DNA of 64,000 bases, from positions 60,972,711-61,036,710 of the forward strand of contig OZ024877.1 of assembly GCA_964017185.1 (NCBI GenBank), written 5' to 3'. The position numbers were made by a program, and so were the translations under genes. The number at the start of each line of letters is the position of its first letter. Position 1 is the stretch's first letter. The notes below the pieces were generated by a model. It had not been told where the DNA came from and did not search any database. It saw only the letters and a program-made list of their open reading frames with translations. This DNA comes from Rugalucina vietnamica. Its lineage: Eukaryota > Mollusca > Bivalvia > Lucinida > Lucinidae. Shown in pieces: positions 12,301-21,400 of this stretch.

Positions 12301-14004
12301 ACAAAAGAAGTTTTTGGTGGTTTAAGTGTTATTGCTGTTGGGGATCTTTTCCAGCTTAAGCCAGTAGGTGATTACTTGATATGTCTTGATTTGAAAAAGG
12401 GAGCATCTTCACTGGGAAGGAACTTATGGAAAGAGCTCTTTACGATGTACGAATTGGTTGATATCATGAGACAGAAAGACGATCTAGCATTTGCACAGTT
12501 ATTAAATCGACTTCGATTGAATGAAATGACAGAGGAAGACAAACAAAAGCTGCAGACCCGTGTTGTTGACCGTGAAACTGGTGACTATCCAAAGGATGCC
12601 CTTCATTTGTTTGCTATGAATTGTTATGTAGACAAACACAATGACACTATTTTGAGTCAGTTGCCTGGAGAAAAGTTTGTGATTCCATGCCATGACAGTG
12701 TTGTCTCAGCAAACATTCCTGCCAGCAGGCACCAGTCCTTGATTGATAATCTCCCAAAGGACTATGGACAAACAGGCCAGCTAAAGAAATCATTGACTGT
12801 AGTTGTTGGAATGATTGTTGTTCATACAGCTAATGTAGATGTAGAAGATGGTTTAACTAATGGTGCTACTGGTGTAGTAAAACACGTTGACTTCAGGTGG
12901 ATGGAAGGAACTAACCGTCCTAGCATTATTTGGGTATTGTTTGATGACCCTCGGGTTGGTAGAGCAACACGTGAGAAAAACAAGAAATTCTACAATTCAA
13001 GCATTCATTCAGACTGGACACCTGTATTTGAAACACAACGAACATTTATAGTGAACTACAAAACATTTCAGAGAAGCCAGTTCCCAGTGACACCAGCTTC
13101 AGGTAAAACAGTCTGGAAAGCTGAAGGTGCAACAGTTGACAAGGTAGTTGTTGATTTGTCCCAGATTGTAACAAAGAAAATACCACACGTTCACTATGTT
13201 GCATTTAGTAGAGTGAAAAAGCTGGAAGATTTATATATACTGAATATGAATGAAGCTGCTATGGCGCTAGATGATGATGTGACTATAGAGATGCAAAGGC
13301 TACGCACAGATGCTGCCTTAGAACTGTGTTATGTTCCTCTGTATAAAATCGGATCAGACAAAACCAAAATTGCATTCAACAATGCTAGATCCTTGCATAA
13401 ACATTATAAGGATGTCCAATTTGAACCAAATGTGTTGGCAGCAGATATCATTGGATTTGCTGAAACAAGGTTATGTAGTAGGGATGAAAATGTACATTTT
13501 GCCCTGAAACGGTTCAGACTTATTAGACTTGATGACACAGTAAAAGAGACAAACAACAGACCATATCATGGACTTGCATTGTATGTAAAGGAGTACTTGC
13601 AGATTCAGAAAGTTGTTAAAATGCAATGCAAGTCATTTGAATTCATATTCACTAACACTTTCAGCATTCAACGAAGTTATGTTCAAGTTGTTGTGTTGTA
13701 CAAATACCCAAAAAGTTCACAGACAGATTTTAGAAAAGATCTTAATTGTCATCTTAGGCCTGTTATTGATCTGAATGCTAAATTAGTCATATTAGGTGAC
13801 TTCAACATACAGATAGATGGTACCAGTACAGGGTTTGTGGATTTTGTGGAGACATTATTTGGGTGTATGCAGCAAATCAAGCAATGTACAACGGACTCTG
13901 GATCAGTACTAGATTTGATATTTTCAAATTCTGAAGGGCTTTGTGATGTCATTGAGGCTTATTGGTCTGATCATAAACTAATATATTGTGCCATAGACAA
14001 ATAG
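6322..14004 (+). CDS. Helentron-type Rep/helicase with cysteine protease and endonuclease domains
   Basis: One uninterrupted 2560-codon frame; start chosen at the first ATG (MPKRKGWKKSK). In order: SPISEWAQSPE repeats (about residues 27-65); a cysteine protease-like domain with QCTCN (Cys281/Cys283) and FDSHS (Asp407, His409), resembling herpesvirus tegument (C76) proteases; Lys/Arg-rich repeats (about 534-757); a DUF6570-like Cys region (from Cys830, then RIPFMQIRELPRGGQ); an HUH Rep domain with HIH at 1336-1338 and Tyr1512/Tyr1516 in YIVGY; a PIF1-type helicase with Walker A GGAGVGKS (Lys1888), Walker B IDEIS (Asp1971-Glu1972) and FSRV (Arg2297); and an APE-like endonuclease with FAETRL (Glu2381), GDFN (Asp2493) and SDHK (His2551). 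Known role of the family: rolling-circle transposition, nicking by Rep and unwinding by the helicase. All key residues are present, so it looks intact and recent. A GTAAGT at 6380 could be a cryptic donor. Confidence 0.93.
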   Translation: MPKRKGWKKSKSKRTDWRTGKYESSTSPISEWAQSPERRPALSPISEWAQSPERRPAFSPISEWAQSPEWKPALRPEKMQALSPEKMPVFIHEKKQAYNQKQSVYNTELEGENIQNKQTEFQHNDLLEDALLTSLDSEQKRANKDNQANTNEFQQLVIDLSKLIENVKSNVQTDFDAVFLDTFPGVDADYQSRNIENLSERQDITVCSQKTMFQQHAWHKKDITAQPHVNRDSSEPGLDNDVVCYQAVKSSVQLWNACDLVFGSFHQNDVRFSEQSRGYQCTCNALCMLSYSSCLDTEKSSILDKVLCEGDILYQSVIKKLREDGKFVNHLLTLEEIPDDFKVEIGKFTSEKLPIVSGVLLDTQNLGLPTLHEVLQSVFLYATSGLLTIGAICSAVFRKNDMYVFFDSHSHGENGLSSNDGTSCLITFTSINDLVTYMYAFYDSLNLDTNTNLQFDFLPIKIKMTEETRSFKDQMDRNMEAYFNDQRLRQAHKAQLKRSRISSISIEESKAALGKKRKKNRMEYYKLYRRKCRQITAFKAKEKQSKQTARANPVFKAKETVYQLESKQSARKDPVFRTKEKISKQYRRTNPVFKAKESVYQLESKQSARKDPVFRTKEKISKQYRRTNPVFKAKETVYQLESKQSARKDPGFKTKERIAKQSARKDPVFRTKERIAKQSVRANPDLNAKEIVYQLESKRAARKDPVFKAKERESKQSARTNQAFKTKERKSKQIARENQAFRARERVYQNASKKKARENPYILECERIKKQQVRQEKRKIEDNSEINVPRKRCKHDTDTVSKPHHKHFENIENAIKQFHSDISIGPIYACSCCHQTWFRKSVSMLKNTHISAESKRLHCTGLTSLRNEEWICHTCLSALKDSKIPKLSVANGMKWPDKPPELNLHQLEERLIALRIPFMQIRELPRGGQYSLKGNVINVPVDIQPTINCLPRPMDENFTVAIQLKKKLSYKKVDFKENVRPLRVLSALHWLMNNSKLYKNSGIVINDSWFQEVTESAEDTVREFLEVSKEQSTGRSSTENEKQEQDKSCENAIEEATDYESDHYSEIDVNDHVGNIDTLVDDADIDNKYDKVFTFAPGEGQHPLSLYQDQEAEYLCFPTIFCGQTPPSKDERVVPVHYSDIVKWELRSVDRRAAQSVPNIFFKHKKLQMKQISDKVNLAIRRCKKRGQKITAAEARDSNYLDKLVNLDEGYYIFRQLRNSPAYLEMRKKDIFAMIRQLSLPTWFMSLSAADTRWTDLLKMLAKLNDGTEYSEKELEKLTWQQKTKLVQKDPVTCSRYFDHRVQEFLNTILKSSCEPVGKVRDYFYRVEFQQRGSPHIHMLVWVENAPTLETNSEEEIIQFVDQYLTCSSDNEKTADLVKLQSHKHSRTCRKKGKPICRFGFPLPPLPRTMLLYPLEENVDKYKKKNTELQKVMNECKENEDMTFNEFLQNIAKMDFEDYICCIRSSLKAPKVFLKRKTKEMRINPFNENILLAWKANLDIQIVLEPYGCASYIVGYISKSQRGMSAQLDAAAKEARRGNLDLKKQVRHIGNVFSNCVEVSAQEAVYLDLQIPLTKCTRDIVFINTSIPEERIFLLKPKAALDELPAESTDIESENVIQRYSKRPRQLGKFCLADYVSKIDVIYPKGNKLPEKFDDTNDDDSFVSSSEDEGHESLDESDTKTSDLLFKAKNGTKYKKRKVPRIIRYVKYNQKKDPENYFREQLMLFVPWRNELKDLIGCFGTYEAHYNSVQTSLISKRNEYEHHAEELELARQMMEAEERDYDQIAPNAEQENREAEEEGSGESEKFVCFNPSRVVEQRHYDIGIELQSTCSVPPVETNSILLPEEEYLGLLRSLNLRQREFFNHIVHWIKCKDEPVYAFLTGGAGVGKSVVIRALYQSLFRILNLKDGENPDEKRILLCAYMGFAAFNISGQTICSAFHRKMYQKGTNHLSADELNTFRIKYRHLKIIIIDEISMVGNMTLSFIDTRLQQLMGTKEVFGGLSVIAVGDLFQLKPVGDYLICLDLKKGASSLGRNLWKELFTMYELVDIMRQKDDLAFAQLLNRLRLNEMTEEDKQKLQTRVVDRETGDYPKDALHLFAMNCYVDKHNDTILSQLPGEKFVIPCHDSVVSANIPASRHQSLIDNLPKDYGQTGQLKKSLTVVVGMIVVHTANVDVEDGLTNGATGVVKHVDFRWMEGTNRPSIIWVLFDDPRVGRATREKNKKFYNSSIHSDWTPVFETQRTFIVNYKTFQRSQFPVTPASGKTVWKAEGATVDKVVVDLSQIVTKKIPHVHYVAFSRVKKLEDLYILNMNEAAMALDDDVTIEMQRLRTDAALELCYVPLYKIGSDKTKIAFNNARSLHKHYKDVQFEPNVLAADIIGFAETRLCSRDENVHFALKRFRLIRLDDTVKETNNRPYHGLALYVKEYLQIQKVVKMQCKSFEFIFTNTFSIQRSYVQVVVLYKYPKSSQTDFRKDLNCHLRPVIDLNAKLVILGDFNIQIDGTSTGFVDFVETLFGCMQQIKQCTTDSGSVLDLIFSNSEGLCDVIEAYWSDHKLIYCAIDK
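7918..8595 (+). repeat. In-frame basic repeats inside the Helentron ORF
   Basis: Words such as ESKQSARKDPVFRTKE, NPVFKAKE and VYQLESKQSARK recur about ten times. The DNA copies around 8030-8240 are nearly identical, pointing to recent unequal expansion. The segment encodes a highly charged, probably disordered or helical linker between the protease-like domain and the Cys region. The long reverse-strand frame here is its shadow. Confidence 0.85.
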
Positions 14005-16400
14005 ATATTCAAATGAATGATGCTGAACATGAATGAAGTTATGAAGTACAAAAATCAGAATAAAGATAGCACCCTCAAGTTACATGGCAACTTTACAACT
14101 CGGCAAGAACATGGAAATTTAAATGAGCTAAATACATGTATTGTTGTTGACTAGGACTAGCAACTAAAATTGCTTTGTCTCAGTATTACTAAAATCTTCC
14201 GAATTGTATGTCATTTCAGAGTAGAATTGAGAATTTTGGTCTTTGTGGAAATCATTAAAAATGTAGGCGTAACCCCACTAGGAATTGAATCAGGTGGTTT
14301 AGCTTATTATTGGGGTTGCCACCTTTTTTTTTCTGTTTAATTTTTTTCTCTCTCTCTGTTTAAGTGTAACATTACATCCAATCATATTCATTTCAGTCAT
14401 TTTTTGGCACTATGGTGAGTTCTTACAATTAGTTCACAGTGGCATACTTAATGTTCTGTATCAGTAATGAATTATTTTTGAATTGAGGCTTAATTACTGC
14501 TCTTAAAGGATCTCAGCTTTACTTTTTTACTCCCTGAATAGGGAGTGTGGAGGCTCAGTAGTAGACCTTAGAACTGGAGCGAGAGCCATCTCTTTGAGGT
14601 GTCATATATTTGTAGAAGAAGCTGTAATCACCAAAGTATTGGTCTAGTACTTATGAAGTAGTTGTTCTATTTAGGCATAACTGAAAAGATTTTGAGAGAG
14701 ACATTAAACCTCAACTCTAACCAAAACAAAGAACAAAATAATTCTTTTATCATTATTGTTACATTTAGGCTGTAAAAAGTATCATAAAGTTATGTATTAT
14801 TAATAGCAAATTTCACTATGGTAAAATGCAGTAACTGTTGTTATAGTGATATATATAATTTGTGTATAAAGAACATGTAAAAATACATGTATTCTCAAAC
14901 AAGATGTTAGAATTAAAGAGACTGTGACTATAACATATGATTTGAGTAGAATCTCAAATATGCAGTATATTACTTTTTTTTAATAACATTGAAGCAGGCA
15001 GTTAGATGCATTGTGAAAATTTCATTGTAATGATATGGTGATAACTGATGTAACAAGTGCTATATAGTTTTATATTTGTTTTATAAATTTTTGGCAAGAG
15101 GATATGCTTTTCACTATATATTAATGCAAATTATGCAATGTTTTGTAAAAAGACATTATTGCAATATATTGATAAACAGTTAGTGGGAGTGGTCTTTTTT
15201 ATTGTAAAGATTCTGTACATTAGTGAATGGTTGTATTGCTTCACAAAAGCATAGTGACTTAGAGTTTGATTCTGTGTTGATAATGTACATAAATACTGGT
15301 CAAAAGTATTTATTATTTACAATTATGTATATAATTTAAACAAAAATGAACATTATGCTGGATTGAATGAATATTAGAAATATACTATCAGTACATATAT
15401 TTCATTTTGTTTAAACTGTCATACAATCTTAATTTTATTGACAAGTTTATAAACATATTGCCCATTAAAAATGTGTCATTATTTGTCCTATTCTCTATGA
15501 TGTAGTCTTGTATTGTTAATAGATTGTGTAAAACTATACATTTACAATGATTTTACAAGGTATCTATTTAAGCCACAGAAATTTTACATGCATAAGTCCA
15601 GACTTGGAATGTTTTCTAACTGTTAATGTTATAGACACAGTCTCATTACTTCTACATCTACAATAAGATACTAGATTACCCAAGATTATTAAGATTCATG
15701 ATTAAGTTTCTTCATCTTTTATAATCACCTTTTAAATTGTTGTCATTAGATTATAGTAGCCCTTATCATGTAGTATCTTTGTGTTTTATTTAAAAATAAG
15801 TGTCTAAAGTAAATACATTTTGATAGATGAACTATAAGATTCAGTGTACTGTAGTTCAATGAATAAAAAATATTAGAAAGCGACACTAGTTGTGTTTTCA
15901 CTGAAACTCCTTTTGCAGCAACTAATTTTGCTTACCTGTGTAGTACCGTTAAAATGATGACAGTTGGTTGATTCTGACCTATTGATTACAAAGTTGGGTA
16001 TGGCAGGACAGAGAAGTAGAAGGCATTAAAGCTATGATCAAGAACTGGCACAATGAGAACAAAGTCTCACAAAATCCCATATGGGAAACAACCAAATTTA
16101 CAAAAACAGGTACTGGTTAAAGAGAACATAGTATAATAAGCAGAGTTAAATGTAGTAGCTATTTCCTTAAAGGTGGCCAAAATCCATACCAAAACATAGA
16201 ATAGATAGAACTACTGCTGAACTACTATCTTTGAATGCTCAGCAATATATTTTACTGTTATTGGGCTTTAATTAGTTTTGAGAGGCGCCTAACACTGCGC
16301 TCGAAATCAAAGGAGGCACCAAGTGGTAATTAAGGTAAATGGTTTCATCAGATTTGGTCAGTTGATTTCATTTAAGTTTTATATTCCACTCAAGAGCTAA
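14005..16400. other. AT-rich region downstream of the Helentron ORF, no gene
   Basis: About 2.4 kb of AT-rich sequence with no coding signal. It is probably the 3' non-coding part of the transposon and flank. No hairpin followed by CTAG or CTGG was convincing before 16570. Confidence 0.5.
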
Positions 16401-16429
16401 AAGCAAAACCTTCTTTTAAAGCCTTATCA

Positions 16430-16505
16430 GAAAAACTGGAGAAGCCTGGGATCGAATCCAGGATCCTGAGGAGTAGCTTAACCAACATTCTACAGAGGCT
16501 TTGGG
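16430..16505 (-). mobile_element. tRNA-derived SINE head, antisense fragment
   Basis: On the minus strand it reads like the 1141 SINE: an A-box-like TGTTGGTTAAGC, a B box GATTCGATCCC and GGCTTCTCC. It is short and diverged. Confidence 0.65.
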
Positions 16506-16544
16506 TGCACCAGAATGTCCTCCCGGAACAGGCGATAGCTATCT

Positions 16545-17404
16545 ATTAGGGTCTTATATGAGCATTTACAGGACCAATGGTCCTCTGGTATAAATCATGA
16601 CCTTGGGTTGAAATTGACCTACGAAACTGTTGATTAAAACAGAAAGGTCAAATATTGCGGTGCATTCCTATACCAGAATGGACCGGAATGGACCTGATTG
16701 CCGAAATGGACTACTGGAATGGACATTTATATGTGTCATTGAGTACTTTTCATTTGGTTTTCGAGGACAGACTGGCCTAGAATATATACATACAGTGATA
16801 AGTTATAGAATTTAACGATAATTAGTTAAATTGTGTTCCTTACGGTCGGGTAGCCTGGGTCAGGTGCCCATATATGGTTATATAGGTCCCCGTCACAGTG
16901 CCAGCACATTTTACTCATTTCTACTTCTATATATATCCATATGTTTGCTATAGAACAACCACTGGTGATCTCTATATATTTCAATCAAAGAAACCTATGA
17001 ACAGTGGCCCTATCCCAGACCCCACCTCTGAGCTTCCCTAACCACCCTGGGAAGTAAATTTTGCTATACTTAGATGAATTTTATCTGATGCAAACTACTC
17101 ATACGACTACAGAAGTACATTTTATGCAAGTAAATACATTAAAAGCACCCAGAGCCATAGCATAATGTCCATTCCGGTAGTCCATTCCGGTAATTATGTC
17201 CATTCCGGTAAATGAACGCACCCTAAATATTGCCAGAAAGATCTGAAAGTTGGTAGAGACAGACAGTCTATAGAGTTAATAATTATGTGAGTATTTAAGG
17301 TCAAGTTTACATTTTACGTTAATTGACTAATATTGCCTTAGCCAAAGGTCATTGATCAAAGACAAAATCTCAGGTGAGCGATATCAGGACCATTGGTCCT
17401 CTGG
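16545..17404 (+). mobile_element. 3' end region of the AGCTCACC Helitron-like family, with two termini
   Basis: The right end has CTCAGGTGAGC (complement of the 5' arm at 2573), then the hairpin AGGACCATTGGTCCT, then CTGG followed by T at 17405. A second similar terminus, AGGACCAATGGTCCT then CTGG|T, lies at 16570-16587 and is followed directly by TATAAATCATGACC, a word from the 455-bp unit. A hairpin followed by CTRR with T outside is the classic Helitron 3' end. Confidence 0.75.
16659..17224. mobile_element. Nested TIR DNA transposon (MITE) with 9-bp target duplication
   Basis: Ends GGTGCATTC and GAACGCACC form an inverted repeat. AAATATTGC flanks both sides (16650-16658 and 17225-17233), a 9-bp target-site duplication. 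Inside both ends are repeated GTCCATTCCGGTA words in opposite orientation. No transposase ORF. The superfamily (hAT, Mutator or P-like by duplication length) cannot be fixed from this copy. Confidence 0.8.
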
Positions 17405-18302
17405 TTAGAAAGAATAATTATTGTTTACCTCTAGCCACGAAACACAGTTTGAAAATTTTCAGTGACTTAAAAGAAATACAGCAGCAAAATGAGGTGGTCA
17501 AAAAGCTTAAACGCCCATAGAAACAATGGAAAACTGTTGAAAAAATAGCTCGGAAATCACAGAAATCGTCCATTAATCGCATTATCTATTACAATTTGGA
17601 ATGTGGATCAGATTCGTTTAGTATGCAGTAAAGTTAAAAAGTTTAGCCAGTCGGAACGAATGCAGGTTGTTTCATCTTGAAGAATTTATTAAACAGTCAA
17701 CACTTTTAAGCAGTACAACTAAGACCCCGCTCTTCATAAAGTGCCAGAAAATGCAAGATAGTAAAGCTTTCCAAATAAGTTTTAATTAATGTTTGTAAGG
17801 TAATATAATGCGCTTTAAGTTGAGACTAGCATAAGATTTACTTTAGGTATCCTTTGAGAATTACTAGCTGATCGATCTTTGGTCCCTGATCGATCACTGA
17901 TCGCCTTACGCTAGCATATAAGTTTTGCAGGGATAATTTTGGAAGGGGCGATGGGCAAAACGCCCTTTTATTTTAAAGATGGCTCCTTTATTCGTAGAGT
18001 GTGGGGGGCTTTTATAATGTAATGAGATATGCAATATTGTTTGAAGATTAGTGTTTTCCTGGAAATGGTCCCTTTGAATTTCAACTCAACAGCATCCCTG
18101 GTCAGATGCTTAAGTCCAGTTGTGGGTTTTGATTTTAAAAAAAATACAGCAGTTTAGTTCTATACATACATGTATCTATGAATATTTGACATTGTCATCA
18201 GAAATCATATGAAGAGTAATTGCATTTAGATATACATATCTTTCTGGCAACCCTGTTGATCATACACACAAGTTAAACTCATGATATTATACACCATTGT
18301 AG
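17405..18302. other. Flank or intron with no recognised gene
   Basis: AT-rich and without a convincing exon. It ends in a splice acceptor (ACACCATTGTAG) for the first visible exon. At 17866-17912 it holds the GATCGATC cluster that mirrors 2296. Confidence 0.55.
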
Positions 18303-18482
18303 ATTGTTGTCCGAGACGACACTATACAGAAGCTCAACGCCGACATCCACAAACTCAAGGGGAAGCACCAGGAGAAGATAACTGAGGTGGGCAAACAGGT
18401 GGAGACGATCAAGAAGCTCCAGGACGCTCTCACGCAGTGCCATTATGATCTCGACGAGACTCGGAAACGGGCAGAAGATGAT
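18303..18482 (+). CDS. Coiled-coil gene, visible exon 1 (60 codons)
   Basis: Acceptor ATTGTAG, donor GATGAT|GTAGGT, phase 0 at both ends. Reads IVVRDDTIQKLNADIHKLKG and ends in DETRKRAEDD. GC-richer than the surrounding intron, with a clear heptad pattern. Confidence 0.88.
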
Positions 18483-21400
18483 GTAGGTTTATTCCTCAGA
18501 GTTCGATGAAAATTTCTGAGATTGATTGAGCTTTGATTATTGATATTATTTCTAAAATTGAATTCTTGTAAAATTGAAAGAGTGAGCTTTTGATTAATTC
18601 ATCAAACACAGTGTTATGTGTATGAAATGTGGGAATCGCCATGTAAAACATAATCGCTTGGGGAGTAATTGAAAGTCCTCTGCTCTGTACAAGGATTTGA
18701 CTGTCACATGGTTTACTGGTCATGGTAATTAATTTCCATGTGATTGATTGCAGAATTCTCTGATTTGTATTTCAGTAGAAACGAGCTTGGAGCTTTAAGT
18801 TTTATTTTTCTCTTAAGCTTTCAATGCACAAGGAATAAAATAGGATTTAATTTATCATTGACCATTAGTAACTTTTACCATTACTGGGTTATATCTGATT
18901 AAAACAGGTTAAAGGGTACACCTCATTACATGTTCATATCATAATCTATTATTTTACATTCAGAAACATGTGTTCGAGGACAAGTCAAAACAGCTTCAAG
19001 AGGATCTCCTAGAGTCCCAGGCCCAGTATAGCAAATGTTATAATGATGTGAGTAACTTTACTGGTTAAATGGTTTAAACACTATTTATTTTACTTTCATA
19101 ATTTTACAGAAGCTTGCTTCTTGAGTCCTCAGGAAATTCCGAACGTATGAAGCATTGTTGATTAGGATGTAAAGTCTATCTTAAGCAAAATGTTAGAAAG
19201 CTTAACATCATTTATGATTGTGTACTTAAAGACGCATATGTGTCATGTATGGTACTGGTAGATGACACTAGATTGTCCAGGAATGCAACCGACATTGGGC
19301 ATATTTATGAAATAATTGCTAGTTGTCAATTCCAGTGACCATATGAGCCGCGACGCGAGAAAACTCGTCTTCGGGGTTTCCGACCAGGTCTGACACAAAC
19401 CAGCCTGTACAGTCACTGAAGCAGGCTAGAACATTGAAATTCTGTATTTTCAAAGAAGAGGGATTGTACTATCCGTGTAGCGAAAACAAAGTCGCTGATC
19501 AGCTTCGCAGTTAATGCGAAGCTGATCTGCGCCTTTGTTTTCGCATAGGCAATAATCCCGTTTTCTCATGACGCAGCTCATATGTTGTCAGTATTTTGAG
19601 TGCTACACTTATAATTTGTGATTTACACTTCAATTTTGGACACATAAATAAACCTGTTTCATGTATGTTTTTAGTTCATTACAGCATTTTTTTCGGTGCC
19701 AGAGTTTTTATTTAGGCTTATTCTCTGATTAATTTCTAGTTACTGAAAGCGGAGGACAGCATCGAAAAGCTCAAGGGAGAAAACTCCAACCTGAATAAAG
19801 TGGGACAATCCAACACGGAGGAGATGACCCAACAACATGAACAGATAAACCAGTTAGAACTGGAACTTACCATATCACAAGAGAAACACAGAACTTGCCA
19901 AAAAGAGGTTAGCATATGGTTAAGGGAAGGGAGATAATTCTAACTTATTGAAGGAAAGGGAAATTTTTCAATATTGAGGATACAGCAAGAAGAGCAGTAA
20001 ATCATGTAGAACTGGAACTGACGGTTTCACAAGAGAAACCATAGAGAAAAAAGAGAAATATGTTAGAATAGATTCCATATAAATTGTAAATTAATGGGAG
20101 CAAACCCTAAGTGACCTATTGAAATAGAGAAGGGAAATCAGCGAGGAATTTTTTTACATGACATATGTATGTAATTGGTCATTTAACTCTGATAGGACAA
20201 CCTGTTCTTTACTCTGATTTCAGCATATCTCTACACAGTAAAAGACATTAACTTGGCTCATAACTCTTAACCACCTGCCCCATAAATTGGGCCGTAAAAC
20301 AGAATAGGAAAAAAGATCTACGATCTATCATTTATGGTTTTCATGAGGTGATTTTGGTGTTTTTCAGGTTGCCAATAGAGATCAAGCTATCCTGAAGCTA
20401 CAGAATGAACTCGACACAACGAATGAAAAATATAATGGAGCTATCGAAGAGGTAAAGATAAAGTGATAGAATGTTTTAAGACAATGTTTCTTAAAGATTT
20501 CATAGGTAGTGTAGTAACAAATAAAATATAAAAGTTGTATATAAATATACAAGCATCTTTGATGTACAAGTATATATATAGCGGTAATACTTGATATGTA
20601 AAGCAAAGGTGGTGTGTATTTGGTATAAAGATTCGAATGAAGAGAGATTGGGTGGAGCGAGGTGATTAGTGCATTGGATGAAAAGGATATAAAGGTGGGG
20701 GTTCAAATCCCACTAGAGTTGAGTTGAGTCCTCATACAAGGGCCATTTACTTCCCATTGTGTTGTTTGACACCTAGGACTGAAAAATTGTTAACTGGGAT
20801 GCTAAGCCGCAAACAAACTAACTGTACGTATAATATATTTTCAGTGTAATTTGAGAGAAGATGAGGTAGAGAGACTTAATACCAAAGTTAAACAACTGCA
20901 GCAAGAAATACGAAATCTTAATGGGGAAATAGAAGACAAAGAACAGAAGGTATTGGTTTGTGATAATAGTAATGTCATAAAACAATCTTGAATTTTTTGG
21001 ACACCGAATATAGGAAAAGAATTCATCAGAAAGGTATAGATTTAAAGTGGCAAGAAGTGCAGACACTGGGTCTGCTAGAAAGCTAGAAAAGATACATGCT
21101 GAGAAAACCGGTCTTCAAGATTTTTGACAAGGTCCGACACAAACTGACCTATACACCCGCAGAAGAAGGATAGAAGCTTAAAATTTTGGATATAAGTAGA
21201 GGAGAAATTGTTCTATCCGTGTAGTGGAAACAAGGTGCTGATCAGCTGTGCAGTTACTTTAGGGACACAGCTTCTGTATCACAAAACTTAGATTAATCAA
21301 GGTGGACAATCACATGACTGTAATGGATTTTTGATAACAAATATTCAGTTTTAAGAATACTGTAGCTGGTTTGCCTTCTGGTTCTGTCCGAATACTAGTA

